A program made the position numbers and the translations under genes. Positions 32,465 to 42,844 of a stretch of DNA of 64,000 bases are shown here, piece by piece (positions within the stretch are counted from its first letter, which is position 1; the number at the start of each line of letters is the position of its first letter). The notes beneath the pieces were generated by a model that made no database searches, was not told where the DNA came from, and worked only from the letters and a program-made list of their open reading frames with translations. The stretch comes from Cercophora sp. LCS_1 (Eukaryota; Ascomycota; Sordariomycetes; Sordariales; Lasiosphaeriaceae): NCBI GenBank assembly GCA_036250225.1, contig JAPZLL010000050.1, positions 124,001-188,000 on the forward strand, written 5' to 3'.

Positions 32465-34579
32465 ATGCAGCAAGCAGGGAACGGCTATCCGCGCTACGGG
32501 CCGTATCAATCGGGACCCACCTATCGTGCTTCTATCCCTTCCATCGACCCCCTCGCACCAAAAGACCAATATGTCTCCCCGCCCATCAGTCCAGTCTATC
32601 CCTCCTCCCTCCCGGGATCCCAGAGTCAAGGGCAGTATTCGCGACCCGCTACCCCGGCGTTGGTGCCCGGAACGCCGCGTCGGATCCACATTTTGCGATT
32701 CTGGAAGTGGGAGGTCCTGGCAATCATCTTGGCAGCCTGCGCCATGGCAGCCATAATTTTCCTCCTTGCTTACTTCGACGGAGAACGCGTCCCTGAGTGG
32801 CCCTACACGATCAATCTGACGACACTGGTATCGGTGATTGCAACCGTTTTCAAGGCGGCCCTTTTAGCTGTGATCGGCGAAATCATCAGCCAGGCAAAAT
32901 GGTCGTGGTTCCGCAAAAGCCATGCTGTCAACGACCTCCAGCGATTTGACGAAGCCAGCCGCGGTGGTTGGGGTTCGCTCAAGTTTTTCCTGACCATCCC
33001 GAAGACCTTCATCGGAACCATCGCAGCTGCCGTCATCTTGACATCTATGGCCATTGGTCCCTTCAGTCAGCAGGCCATCAAGTCGGTCACCTGCCAACAG
33101 GCGAACCCCTCGGCTATCGCCACCGTCCCCATCACCAACTTCGCCGCCGGGGGCACATTTCGGTTCGGGGCCGGCCAATGGCGACTTACCCCTGACTTCC
33201 AGGGCGCCCTTGTTGACGGTCTGACCGCCCCGCTGAGCAACGTGTCTATCCCCACTCTCTCAGCAGCGTGCACCACCGGCAACTGCACATTCCCCAGCTA
33301 TGCGGGCGTCACACATTCCACCATGGGCCTCTGCTCCGCTTGCGTCGACCTGACGAGTCATATCACCCTTATCCCAGGGACCAAAACCAACTACACCCTC
33401 CCTGGCGGCCCTTTTGTTGATGCCTCGGATGCCGGCGGGACTAGTAGTCCCATCCTCAACGTCCAGCCTAATACGCTCAAATGGCTGTCCCCGTCATCTC
33501 TCGAGCCTCACAACGCCGCCTTCAGCTCCTCGGCCATCAACATGACTATGATCGCCCTCACGCAATTCAACCAAGGCACAAACATCACCATCAGTTCCCC
33601 CTACTCCCTCGAGTGGCACCCCTTTGCGGTGACCTGCGCCATCCACCCCTGCCTCCGCAACTACCACGGCGCCGTCAGCAACAACATCCTCAACGAGACG
33701 TTGCTCTCCACCATCCCCGCCATCCCCGCTGCCGAAGGCGAATTCTCCGAGAACGGTTTCCACAGCGCCACCGCTCTCCGAACTTCGTGTCCCATCGACG
33801 GAAACGTATACGCCCCTTCCAACTTCTCCCTCGTCCCCCGAACCCGCACCATCCCCGGTCCCTCCAAATACGGCCCGGACGCGGTCTCCCTCCCCCGTCT
33901 TTTCGAAGGCGTCCTCGCGCCAGATGGCCACACCAACGTCACAGCGCCCTACGAATGCATCTACAAACTGTACTGGGTCCTCTACTTTGCCCTCTACGAT
34001 TTCTTCACCGACTACCTGTTCACCGGCTCGTGCTTCCGGTCCGCCGACGCTCCCGAGACGACGCTGAACTGCCCGGATCAGGTATTTTGGTTAAATTCGT
34101 TTTGGGAAAACGGCAATGCCAGCATGCACACGGTGCAGAAAGCAACGGATGGGTTTGTCAAAGCTGCGACGGACAGGATGAGGGCGCAAGGAGGGAGCAT
34201 GTACGATGGTAGGGTCCCCGGGGAAGAACTCCCGTTTGACAAGTTGGTGGTGAAAGGGGTCGGATTGGACACAACGGTTTGCATCGAGTTTGACAAATGG
34301 TGGTTGGCCTTGCCGGTGGGGCTGTTGGCACTGGGGGTTTTGTTGTTGGTGGTGGTTGTGCTGGATGGGTATTTGGATGTGGATGAGAATGGGGAGGGCC
34401 GACTGCCGGTGTGGAAATCTTCGTTGCTGCCGCTGATGTATTGTGGGTTTTTGGGAGGGGGTGGGACGTCGTGGCGGTCGGTGCCCGAGCAGGATGAATT
34501 GGAGAAGTTAGCGAAAAAGGAGAAGACTGTGCTTTCGGTGGGAGATGGGTCGGTGGGGTTCATAAGAGCGATGGCTTGA
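32465..34579 (+). CDS. DUF3176 membrane protein
   Basis: Single exon, 704 aa from ATG 32465 (MQQAGNGYPRYGPYQ); an in-frame extension to 32348 is less likely. The first 75 residues are Pro/Ser/Tyr-rich and disordered. Then comes the DUF3176 core: WEVLAIILAACAMAAIIFLL (helix 1), helix 2 around residues 118-140 containing LTTLVSVIATVFKAALLAVI followed by GEIISQAKWSWF, then LQRFDEASRGGWGSLKFF and helix 3. The large loop (about 205-630) carries many N-glycosylation sites and cysteine pairs such as TGNCTFPSY, so it should be extracellular or lumenal. A final helix lies near 640-665. The family is fungal and of unknown function. The open frame is intact. Confidence 0.85.
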   Translation: MQQAGNGYPRYGPYQSGPTYRASIPSIDPLAPKDQYVSPPISPVYPSSLPGSQSQGQYSRPATPALVPGTPRRIHILRFWKWEVLAIILAACAMAAIIFLLAYFDGERVPEWPYTINLTTLVSVIATVFKAALLAVIGEIISQAKWSWFRKSHAVNDLQRFDEASRGGWGSLKFFLTIPKTFIGTIAAAVILTSMAIGPFSQQAIKSVTCQQANPSAIATVPITNFAAGGTFRFGAGQWRLTPDFQGALVDGLTAPLSNVSIPTLSAACTTGNCTFPSYAGVTHSTMGLCSACVDLTSHITLIPGTKTNYTLPGGPFVDASDAGGTSSPILNVQPNTLKWLSPSSLEPHNAAFSSSAINMTMIALTQFNQGTNITISSPYSLEWHPFAVTCAIHPCLRNYHGAVSNNILNETLLSTIPAIPAAEGEFSENGFHSATALRTSCPIDGNVYAPSNFSLVPRTRTIPGPSKYGPDAVSLPRLFEGVLAPDGHTNVTAPYECIYKLYWVLYFALYDFFTDYLFTGSCFRSADAPETTLNCPDQVFWLNSFWENGNASMHTVQKATDGFVKAATDRMRAQGGSMYDGRVPGEELPFDKLVVKGVGLDTTVCIEFDKWWLALPVGLLALGVLLLVVVVLDGYLDVDENGEGRLPVWKSSLLPLMYCGFLGGGGTSWRSVPEQDELEKLAKKEKTVLSVGDGSVGFIRAMA

Positions 34580-35179
34580 GTGGAACAGGGGGTTTCGTGG
34601 TGATTATTACCTAGCTTCAACCACAGGACTTTAAAAGCAGACAAGAAAGCAGAAAAGCAGCCATAATAATTAATATTCTCCTAGCTCATGTTGGTATGCA
34701 TCATATGACTAAGAACTACAGTTGTCGGCATGTTATCAGCAAAGGTTGTGACTCTTTGACGCCTACTGAGCATGTACCAACAATGGGGCTCTTTCAAAAT
34801 TTGTTCACAACGAGGTGCATTGGCGATTTGGGTGTTGTGGCCACCTAAACTCAAGGGGGGTTTGATGCCACACCGCTTCAAGTCACAGGGCCTTTTCCTT
34901 GGGCTCCAACAACTGGGGCGGCCGGAACGTTGTGGCGGAGTTCCGGACTGCAAAGCAGCATGCCCTAAGCCCATGGTAGCTTAGTGAGGGAAATTAGATT
35001 CCCAGACTTCCTAAATGAGATGTTACCTTCTCAACTAAGATCATTCCTCCTGAGTTTTGCAGAGACGCCTTGGCATGCTCACTGCGCGCTGAAGGCCTGC
35101 CCATTGATGCCTTTCACCTCGTTGATCTCGCTTGCCCTCACTTTCCCATCACCTTCGCTTTGCCCTCATCCGGGCCACC
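34580..35179. other. Intergenic region
   Basis: About 600 bp after the DUF3176 stop. Short open frames on both strands lack features; nothing supported. Confidence 0.4.
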
Positions 35180-35630
35180 CAAATCTAGGCCAGGCTCAAG
35201 GATATTATCCGCCGGGCTAGAAAGACGATTCATCACCAAAGCGCTCACGTTGTAAACGAAGATGGATTATAGCAGCAGCTAGGTGATCCCCTCTTTGTTT
35301 GCGAGCTCAAATGCTCTTTTGTAGGGAATCCCTGCACTCACAAAATCGACAATTGGCGATTCACGGACAACGTGTCTAAGTTTTTCGGCGTCCAGTACCC
35401 CATCCTTTCCCTCTTGCGGTACCTCGGAAACATTAAGGAGTCTGGAGCCATTGATTATATGGTTGTCCTTGCGTTGCACTACGGGCACACAGGTCACTTC
35501 AGTGTTGGGGACAACGATGCCTTCGTCCTCCCAGAGAGTGGCCGTGACTGGGCGCTTGCATCTAGGAGGAGCTACCAGGCCGGTGGTGTTGGCAGCCCTG
35601 TGTGTTGTCGTTGGCTACATTGTGGATGTT
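35180..35630 (-). pseudogene. Relic of an APSES/KilA-N-type DNA-binding domain
   Basis: One minus-strand frame (stop at 35279) reads continuously from about 35620 through VTATLWEDEGIVVPNTEV, VPVVQRKDNHIINGSRLLNV, KDGVLDAEKLRHVVRES and GIPYKRAFELANKEGIT. This order (strand, DNHxNGxxLLNV, RDGxLxAEKxRxVV, IPYxRAxELANKExI) is that of fungal APSES domains such as StuA- or Xbp1-like regulators. Similarity continues past the TAG into LL and SIFVYNVSALVMN, which matches the usual segment after the domain, but with a second stop (TAA). No start, no remaining exons and two stops: a truncated pseudogene. Family assignment is by motif only. Confidence 0.55.
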
Positions 35631-35839
35631 TTCAACTCGCAGAATGAACGATGGCGAAGAAGTGGCTTGCAGCATGGGAAACAAAGAATAATGAATATCC
35701 CCTCATCGCAGGAGGCCCAATTGTTGAACCTAAGTTTTAGGAAATGCTGATGATTGCCTAGGTACCTAGCATCTTCAGCCTCCCGATTCGGGGACTCGCA
35801 ACCAAAACCATAGCATTGTTTGATCACCAAACCAACCAC

Positions 35840-38176
35840 TCAACGTCGAACCAGAGTGATTGGTGAGAACCGGAATTTTTCTTCACGGACCGCCTCACCA
35901 TGCATAATCCCGTGAACATATGCCTCCCCAATAACCTCATACCCACCATCAATCTCTCTCAACACAAAAGGATAATCTGCCCCAGCAAGGATAAACAAAC
36001 CATCCCCCTCTTCCAAACTCGCCGGCCCAATCCCCAAGTATCCATCCGCAGTCGAAAACGCCCGTCGATGGTCCGTAACAAAATCAGCCTGATTCATAAA
36101 TCTCTCCACCCTCCCATTATCCCACACGACGCCCTCCTTTCTCCCCGATATCCTCAAAGCAACATCCCTCAGCCTCACACTATCAGGCACAATCCTTGTC
36201 CCCGCGCCTGTCGTCGGAACCTCCACACCCCACCCACCCCGTCTCGCCATCTGATCGTAAACACCCCCCATAACCTCCAGATGCGCACACTCGGCATACC
36301 CGCCCTTTTCGTCCACCTTGAGCAAATCCAGCGCTCCACAAACGGCTTCCAGCTCTGCCTCTGCCACTTCGGACTTGCCGGAAGCAGTAAACTTGTCCAT
36401 AGCCTGGCAAACCTGTAAGCAGATCCAGTCACTGAACGCAGACTGCCAGTGCTGCGGCGCGGGATGGATACCCTCCATCGTGTTGGCTGTGATTGTCCTC
36501 CAGAGGGCGTCAATTTTCGTTGCCATCGCTGTAGACCCGGGAGGATGGACGGGAATGAAGATATCCTCTCTACCTGGGGGCGCGGTGCTCGGGATGCGGA
36601 TGAAGTTGACGCGTCGAGGTGCTTTTTGCCCATAAAAGGGACGGAGGACGCTGACTGGTTTGGCGATGCGGGTGAGCAGAGGGCCATCTGTTGTGCCGAC
36701 GGAGGTTATGGTGTCGAGTTTGAAGGCTTGGATTATGAGATTGGTTGGGGAGGAGGATGGGATGGGTGTGTATTTCGAGTGGCTAGAGGCTGAGAAAGAG
36801 ACGAGCATGCTTTCGAAGGGATCAGCGGTTATGGGGATGCTGTAATCGGGGACCCAGCTGGGCAGGTTTGGGGTTTTGGAGTGGGATTTGTCTTGGACGT
36901 GGGAGAGGATGCGGAGGTTCCCGGCTGATGCGAGCATGATTCTCACTGCGTCGGTGTAGACTGACGCCACAGAGGCTCTGTAATCCGGGACGATTTTGTC
37001 GAGTTGTGCCTTGATCATGGCGTATGGGAGCCCGGCCTTTGCGACGCCGAGCGCGGCGTAGATCTTGTCGCGCGGGTCGGTTGCCTGACAGGGCCTGTAC
37101 TTGGCGAGAAGAGATTCGAGAGAGAGGTCCGAGAACAATCCGTCGGACGATCTCGCCTTTCCTCTGATGGCCCTACGTGTGATCATGACTTGCTCCATTA
37201 TCTTGACACCCTGCGCTGTGACGTCTGCTCGGGGCCATTTTTTTGTCGATTTCGCCCTGGGTCCGACGCGACCATGGAATGGCGGCTTTCCGCCAAACTC
37301 GACCATCTGCGACGCAAACCGGTTTGCCCATCCGCTGTTGGAAAGGAAACTGACAGCGAGAGAGGTGACGTCCCATGTCGTGAACAGACTCCCGCAAAGA
37401 AGAACGAGCTCCCTGGCCAACACAACCTCTTGCATCACCCACGCCCTCGTGAACCACACCCTGTCGAAATAATGATAAAGCGCGGCCCACGTATCTCCAG
37501 GAATATCGTCTAGTCCAAGGGCTGCTGCGTTAAAGCGCCCGCTGATGAACGCTTCATTGGCCTTGGCACGGTCGAGGAGAGCGACTCGTACCAGACCCTC
37601 GAGAGCGGCAGATGTGGTGCCATTATCGGCACCGAGCCAAGCAATGACGCTTTTTGCTTGGGTGTAGATCCTGTTCATGAGAGTAACCTGGGTCGAGCGC
37701 TCGTCAAAGTCCTCTTGGTTGATGCAGATTGCGTCGATCCAAATGTACCGGCTGCGTTGCCATGGGTATGCTCGTATTCCTGCAAATTTGGGGTTAAAGT
37801 CGGGAGGGAACTCTGTTGCCGCTTTGTGAAGGAAGTCCCAGAGGTTCGCCGCGACGAGGAGGATGCGGCCGTTGCAGAGGATCGGCCATTTTCGCTCTTG
37901 AAAGGACGAGTGATCTATTGGAAGCGCCCCTTCTCCCAAGGGATAGCCCCATGTGTAGGACAAGGCATCGAAGACGGGGCTCGAGTCGAGGTCGACAGTA
38001 ACCAAAGAACACTCGATGCGGGGTTTTTCGATCGCCTGTGTCTCCCGTGTAGCGTCGATTTCGACCAGTCGGATGGAGGAGGGGCAAGGTAACGGCTCGT
38101 ATCTGAACTCATTGTATTCCCCAGTCCCAAATCGCGCAGAAGGGCCGGTGATCTCTATGCTTTGTAAGTAATCCAT
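35840..38176 (-). CDS. HET domain protein
   Basis: Single exon, 778 aa from ATG 38176 (MDYLQSIEITGPSARF). The HET domain begins early, as in the other main HET subclass: FDALSYTWGYPLG at residues 69-81, then RYIWIDAICINQEDFDERS at 143-161 and the VTLMNRIYTQAKSVIAWLG segment. Further on are the conserved TDPRDKIYAALGVA block and PDYRASVASVYTDAVR, typical of long HET proteins of the LSYxWG type. The C-terminal part ends with a strand-rich segment resembling GDGLFILAGADYPFVLRE. Family role: incompatibility-type cell death. The frame is intact. Confidence 0.9.
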   Translation of the reverse strand: MDYLQSIEITGPSARFGTGEYNEFRYEPLPCPSSIRLVEIDATRETQAIEKPRIECSLVTVDLDSSPVFDALSYTWGYPLGEGALPIDHSSFQERKWPILCNGRILLVAANLWDFLHKAATEFPPDFNPKFAGIRAYPWQRSRYIWIDAICINQEDFDERSTQVTLMNRIYTQAKSVIAWLGADNGTTSAALEGLVRVALLDRAKANEAFISGRFNAAALGLDDIPGDTWAALYHYFDRVWFTRAWVMQEVVLARELVLLCGSLFTTWDVTSLAVSFLSNSGWANRFASQMVEFGGKPPFHGRVGPRAKSTKKWPRADVTAQGVKIMEQVMITRRAIRGKARSSDGLFSDLSLESLLAKYRPCQATDPRDKIYAALGVAKAGLPYAMIKAQLDKIVPDYRASVASVYTDAVRIMLASAGNLRILSHVQDKSHSKTPNLPSWVPDYSIPITADPFESMLVSFSASSHSKYTPIPSSSPTNLIIQAFKLDTITSVGTTDGPLLTRIAKPVSVLRPFYGQKAPRRVNFIRIPSTAPPGREDIFIPVHPPGSTAMATKIDALWRTITANTMEGIHPAPQHWQSAFSDWICLQVCQAMDKFTASGKSEVAEAELEAVCGALDLLKVDEKGGYAECAHLEVMGGVYDQMARRGGWGVEVPTTGAGTRIVPDSVRLRDVALRISGRKEGVVWDNGRVERFMNQADFVTDHRRAFSTADGYLGIGPASLEEGDGLFILAGADYPFVLREIDGGYEVIGEAYVHGIMHGEAVREEKFRFSPITLVRR

Positions 38177-38737
38177 CTCCCCACTCGCAGGTGGTGTAGG
38201 GAAGAGATAATGAGGGGCAGTTGCAACTTTTCACATCGGGGTCTCAGCTGGCATCAGGCTCTGAGATTAGCGGTGGCGCAGGTCTTGGCAGCTGCGCCCC
38301 CTGAGTGGTTTTGTTCCTCCAGATGACAAACCCGTTATTTTTTTTTTCACTTTACTAAGCTCTAATCTGTCTTTTCCGTCTCAGAATAAGTGCAAGAAAC
38401 GCTGCAAAATTGTCACTTCCTGGTCATCCTTGAGCTACCATAGACCTAACTCAGCCATTCCGATCCCCGAAGCTGCTGAGCATGGAGCAAGCAGCTGAGA
38501 CACCAGACCACAACCATGAATCGCACTGCCCAAACAGACAGGAAGAACGTAGTAACCTTATTCAGTAGCCCCTTTTGTTGCAGGGGCCTGACTCGGTCCG
38601 AGTCAGGCCCGCCACAGAGTGGCAGACCACCTCTCCACAGCTGGCGCCACTTCCCCACACTTGTTGCCACCTGCAGGCCTATTTAGGCTGCAGATTCTCC
38701 ATTCGTTTCATGACGGAATAGAACCATTCCATTCTTT
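38177..38737. other. Intergenic region
   Basis: About 560 bp. A T8-10 tract lies at about 38337-38347 and a GACTCGGTCCGAGTC inverted repeat at about 38588-38602. No gene is supported; the short minus-strand frame at 38446-38670 has no features. Confidence 0.45.
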
Positions 38738-39253
38738 TCACTCATGCGGTGCAATAACTTTGCCTCTGCGGATCCAAAACATATAAACAAAAGAGAGCAT
38801 AGCAAAAAGGCCGGCAGGAACCGCTATGCCGATGGCAACCACTTCCGCTCGACTACCTCCCTCCTCGGGCGGCGTCGGTGATGGGTTTGGCGTTGCAATG
38901 GGATCAGGAGGCAGACTGAAAAGTACGGTTGCTATCGGATTGACTACAGTCGCAGCAGCGGCTTCTATCTTGCTGCAAATGGATAATAGATTCTAGTGGG
39001 AGATCGCGTCAGTAAAACAGAGGGACTCTTCAGTGTGATAGAAGGTAATATATACATGGTTGTCCTCGCTTTTGATCTGGTTGCAATGCGCAAGGAGGGC
39101 GATGGCGTTAGCGGCATTGGCTTGGATTTTTGCTGTTTCTGAGTTCTGCCAAGAGGTGATGGAGAACGCGCCAAAAATCAGGGCAAAGGTCACACCAATG
39201 ACTTGGATGAGCCAGAGTAGGAACTTGCTCCATGTTGACTTGTCGTTGGTCAT
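38738..39253 (-). CDS. Small two-helix membrane protein
   Basis: Two exons (39253-39056 and 38992-38738; 63-nt intron, phase 0) give 150 aa. ATG 39253 opens MTNDKSTWSKFLLWLIQVIG, leading straight into a first helix (IGVTFALIFGAFSITSW). The following NSETAKIQANAANAIALLAH stretch with HCNQ is a pattern I associate with small fungal membrane proteins of unknown role. Exon 2 adds a cysteine (SICSKI), a Pro/Thr/Glu-rich stalk and a second helix (VVAIGIAVPAGLFAMLSFVY) before a basic tail. Without the splice the frame ends at once, so the intron is well supported. Function unknown. Confidence 0.7.
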
Positions 39254-40330
39254 AGTAAAGTGATGGTACGTTGTATTGGGATGGGCCAAGTAGCCTGTTG
39301 AGACGATGGAGAATTTTGGAGCAAAGAGAAAGAAGGTTGTTGCTGCAGCACCGTGTTATGGGGGACGCTGTCAGCTTAAAGTCTCGCAGACCCAGTCGTG
39401 AATAGGTGAGCTTGACGCAGCCTTGCCCAACTCAAACCATTGCGATCCAGTTTATTTTACTGGCCGTGCATGCAGGACTAACTCCGTCATGGTCGCACGA
39501 AAACTATGTGGCGATCGCACTGCCCGTAAAGCCACCAATCCAAATCCAATTAGCTTCTCTGCTCGCTGCGGCTGTGCAGAAACAGCGACGGCTGAAAACG
39601 AACACCCACACCCCGCTCGTGGGCGCTGGGCAGTCTTTTCTTGCGAAAAAAATTATAGAATACTATGGGTTGAAGTTTTCTTCCGTTTTGAACCAGTGGA
39701 CGTTCCCCACACCTAAAAACAGACTCCATGTGTGCTGAAGCGCAACATCCGGGTGTTTGGCTTGCTGCAACCCATTAGGGTCTGTTCGTTTGCTCGGATG
39801 TGGAGGGATCTGTTCCAACGCCAAGAAAAGTTTAGACCAATAGGAAGTCACAAACCTGCTGATCTAAGGTCTGTATAGCTCGGATCTTGTATCTTTTTAG
39901 GGTATATTCCCTGTAGTTTATAGCGCGTAACTCCCTATGGATCAAACCTGGGCTTCATGTTGAAGAAATGACGAGCCCTGCGACGTACCCAGGGCACAAG
40001 AGGTGGAAGTAGGGTTCTACCAGGATATCCACAGCCAAGGCCAAATGTTGGCGCAACAAAGATCGTGGGCATTGTGTTTCCGGTTTTGGCTTGCCATCGA
40101 ACTGCGCAACCCCTGAAGAGTGGCTGGAAGAAGGCAAGGTCAGCAAAGATGGCTTGACTTTTGCAAACGATGAAATGGGCGGGCAAGAGGAGCAATGGCT
40201 TACTGTATTCTCGCCGATGCTGCTCATTACAATCTCTCGGTACGTCGTTTGTTCGTCGGAATATCTTGTTTTTGTCTGTAAAGAAGGCGGCTGTTTAGGC
40301 GACAATGTCGTCGGGATCTAGGACGAGGTG
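39254..40330. other. Intergenic region
   Basis: About 1.1 kb with short open frames on both strands (for example 39406-39738 + and 39935-40305 -). None has a domain, signal peptide or plausible splice partner. Nothing is supported. Confidence 0.4.
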
Positions 40331-40627
40331 TTATTGGTGAGTGGACAGGAGACTTGGGACAAAACTTGCCGTTGAAAACTCAGCTTTCGGCTTGAGTTTT
40401 TTCATGGCCACCAACTGGAGGATGAATCTCCGCATGATGACAGACTCGAGATGGACTGGTCTCGCAGCACAGCCGAACCCAGCTGCCAAGACGGCCTTAT
40501 CCCCCTCCTCGTCATACGTCCCCGACGGGACATTTCCGACGATGGCCTCGGCGAAGCTGCGCAAGGAATGGTAGTTGCCCGCGGCTTGGTACTTCTCGAA
40601 GCTGCAACGCCCCTTCAGAAACTGCAT
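40331..40627 (-). CDS. Possible small gene or exon, unassigned
   Basis: A 98-codon frame beginning MQFLKGRCSFEKYQAAGNYH sits directly after a CCCCAG that could be a splice acceptor, so it may be a terminal exon whose upstream exon I could not place. It is Lys/Ala-rich, with a helical end (MRRFILQLVAMKKLKPKAEF). No domain recognised. Confidence 0.25.
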   Translation of the reverse strand: MQFLKGRCSFEKYQAAGNYHSLRSFAEAIVGNVPSGTYDEEGDKAVLAAGFGCAARPVHLESVIMRRFILQLVAMKKLKPKAEFSTASFVPSLLSTHQ

Positions 40628-40752
40628 CTGGGGACGAGATTACAGATCGAGTGTGGGACATTGGAGTTTTTTTCGGTCCTGTTTTTTGTTTATCCTCACC
40701 TTACAATCTCATATCCATCTCTTCACCAAGAAGGATAGAACTATAAAGCGCT

Positions 40753-41484
40753 TCAGAAAACCCCCGGAATAAACCTCGCAGTCTTTGCATGCCAAGTCTC
40801 CCACTCGTCCCCAAAGGCCCCCCTCATCATCTCCTCCTCCTGCATTACCCTCATCCCCATCGTATAGAACCCAAAGGCCACCCAAACCGGAAGCACAACC
40901 CACTTATGCAGCTTGGTCAACTTCTCGTTCCCGCCCCCGCTCATCCAATCCGGGGTCCAACACCCCAGCGCAGACTTCATCCGGTACGTCATGACCGAGT
41001 TTGCTACCACAATGGCAACGAGCGCCGTGTAACTCGGGTGCTGGACATGGGCATAAATCCCCGTTGTAACGAGACGATCGGGCTTCGCGAGAGTAAAAGT
41101 AAAGTTAGTTCCGAGCGCAGAGTACGACACCAACCGCAGCGGGACCGCAAAGGCAAGGACAACGAGAGGAATCGCCGTGGCGCGCGACCAGGTCAGATAG
41201 CGCGGGTCTATCTGGCTCTGTTGCTGACGGAAAAGGAGGAGCCAGCGCGGGATGTTCGGATAGAAAGATGCGAGGAGCGCGAGGTGAGTCGCGAGAATGA
41301 CCGGAGGAAGTGGCCCGAGGGTCGCTCCGAGTTTGCTGCCTACGCCCACTTGTCGCATGAAGTCGCCAGTGGGGGGAACCTCTGTGTCGTCGGTGACCGG
41401 GTGCGGAGGGCTGGTCCCGAGATAGGTGCCAATTGCGGAGAGGAGGAGGGCGAACGCCAGCGAAGCCTGGGCGATGGAGGGCAT
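40753..41484 (-). CDS. Isoprenylcysteine carboxyl methyltransferase-like membrane protein
   Basis: Single exon, 243 aa. The C-terminal half carries the ICMT/PEMT signature: LVTTGIYAHVQHPSYTALV (the G-xY-xxxRHPxY-type substrate and cofactor loop), then the helix ending RVMQEEEMMRGAFGDEWETW and HAKTARFIPGVF, where the paired glutamates and W/Y are conserved in the family. Three to four hydrophobic helices precede it. Family enzymes methylate the terminal prenyl-cysteine of CaaX proteins at the ER; divergent fungal members may act on other substrates, so activity on CaaX proteins is not shown. The frame is intact, and ATG 41484 is the first in frame. Confidence 0.75.
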   Translation of the reverse strand: MPSIAQASLAFALLLSAIGTYLGTSPPHPVTDDTEVPPTGDFMRQVGVGSKLGATLGPLPPVILATHLALLASFYPNIPRWLLLFRQQQSQIDPRYLTWSRATAIPLVVLAFAVPLRLVSYSALGTNFTFTLAKPDRLVTTGIYAHVQHPSYTALVAIVVANSVMTYRMKSALGCWTPDWMSGGGNEKLTKLHKWVVLPVWVAFGFYTMGMRVMQEEEMMRGAFGDEWETWHAKTARFIPGVF

Positions 41485-42020
41485 TGTGAAGCAAAAACGT
41501 GGCGCTACCTTATGTTTTGTTCCCTTTCAATGGTGTCGAGAGATAATCGTGAAGGGTAGGCGGGAAAAGTTCCTGGAAGCGCTGGGAGTTGAGTCTCTGA
41601 GTGAGAGGTATGCGAAGCTGGAAGAGGGATTAGGATGTAGGTTAAAAAAACTAATGGGATTTTAATCAATATATGGTGCACAGCCTCATCCGAGTCCGCA
41701 AAGGTGATGGTCGCACAAACTCGCCCGGCTGATAAGCGGGCCATTAGAATGCCCGACGCAAAACCCGATGGACCCAGTCAAAACGTTCGGGTCGTCCGTG
41801 TTTTGCGGCTGGGTTCAGAGATCTAACACGTCAGCGAATGATATCGCATCCTTGCATGGACTTCATCGGTTCCGTCTACCTACATTACGTATTGCTGCAT
41901 TTATGGGCGGAAGCCATTGAAGGCTTGAGGGTTAGAGACTGGCATGTGGTTATTGACGAAAAGTTGGGCAATCATGAGCATGGTGAGTCCTCGATTTTAG
42001 GGTATTTCCACGATTTGAAC
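41485..42020. other. Intergenic region
   Basis: About 540 bp upstream of the ICMT-like gene and downstream of the small secreted-protein gene. No supported feature. Confidence 0.45.
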
Positions 42021-42488
42021 TTAAGCCTGCTCCTGATTCCAGCTCTTGTAGAAGGCAAACGGTGACCCGGCACGATTAATAATCCTCATCTCCCTTGGCT
42101 TGATGTACATTGGTTCGGTCGCCTCCAAATACTCCTTGTAATACTCCTTGGGAAGTTGTACATGAACCAGCCACTCCACAGTCGCATCCCTGATCCAGGT
42201 CAGCCAACAGTGTACGTTGAAAACAGACAAAACGAACCAGTTCTCAACCCAGGATATGACCCCGGGATCTTCAATTGACTGGTAGAGTTCGAAGAAGTGA
42301 CACAACGGCTCGGCCGTCACGACTGCGACGATCTGTTTTCCCCATTCGAGAAAACTAGTGACGTTCTCTGGCGCAATCTGGACGGTGGCGTGAAGGCTGA
42401 CACCAGACGGCGAGGCCCCTGTGGAATGAGCCCCGGACGAGCGGGTGAGGGAAAGAATGGTGGGAAGAAGCAAATTGAACGGTTTCAT
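42021..42488 (-). CDS. Small secreted protein with ABM-like (dimeric alpha/beta barrel) fold
   Basis: Two exons (42488-42238, 42189-42021) are separated by a 48-nt intron; splicing turns ENW/DATVEW into a smooth join and gives 139 aa. The N-terminus MKPFNLLLPTILSLTRSS is a likely signal peptide. The remainder, with HATVQIAPENVTSFLEWGKQ, CHFFELYQSIEDPGVISWVE and YYKEYLEATEPMYIKP, follows the strand-helix pattern of antibiotic-biosynthesis-monooxygenase-like domains: a strand, a helix around a small-molecule pocket, then a FELxQSxExPG turn. A secreted ABM-like protein is inferred; the ligand and any reaction are unknown. Confidence 0.65.
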   Translation of the reverse strand: MKPFNLLLPTILSLTRSSGAHSTGASPSGVSLHATVQIAPENVTSFLEWGKQIVAVVTAEPLCHFFELYQSIEDPGVISWVENWFVLSVFNVHCWLTWIRDATVEWLVHVQLPKEYYKEYLEATEPMYIKPREMRIINRAGSPFAFYKSWNQEQA

Positions 42489-42844
42489 GTTGCTTTTTGA
42501 TCTGGTTCTTGTGGGTTGTACGAGCGAGAGAACCTCGAACCTCGTTGATTTCCTGGTGGATCTTTTGTTTATAAGTACAGCTTAAGTTGCCCAACCGCTT
42601 AGCTGACGTCAGGGTTCGAGGGCGCCCTGAAGTCCGAGGTCTCGGGAAAATCCAAGCACCGTCTTATGCCTGACCAATCAAGGACAGATAGGATCGTTTC
42701 TGAAAGACCAGAATATGGGTCCGGTCGATTGCCCGCCATGTGCATCATGCACTCTGCACCAGAAAACACCGCTAGGGAAGGTGGGGTTCTCCAACCCGTT
42801 GCTAATGTCGCGCATAACAAGCGTGATCGGCTCAAGACAGTTAA
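42489..42844. other. Intergenic region
   Basis: About 355 bp. No feature recognised. Confidence 0.45.
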
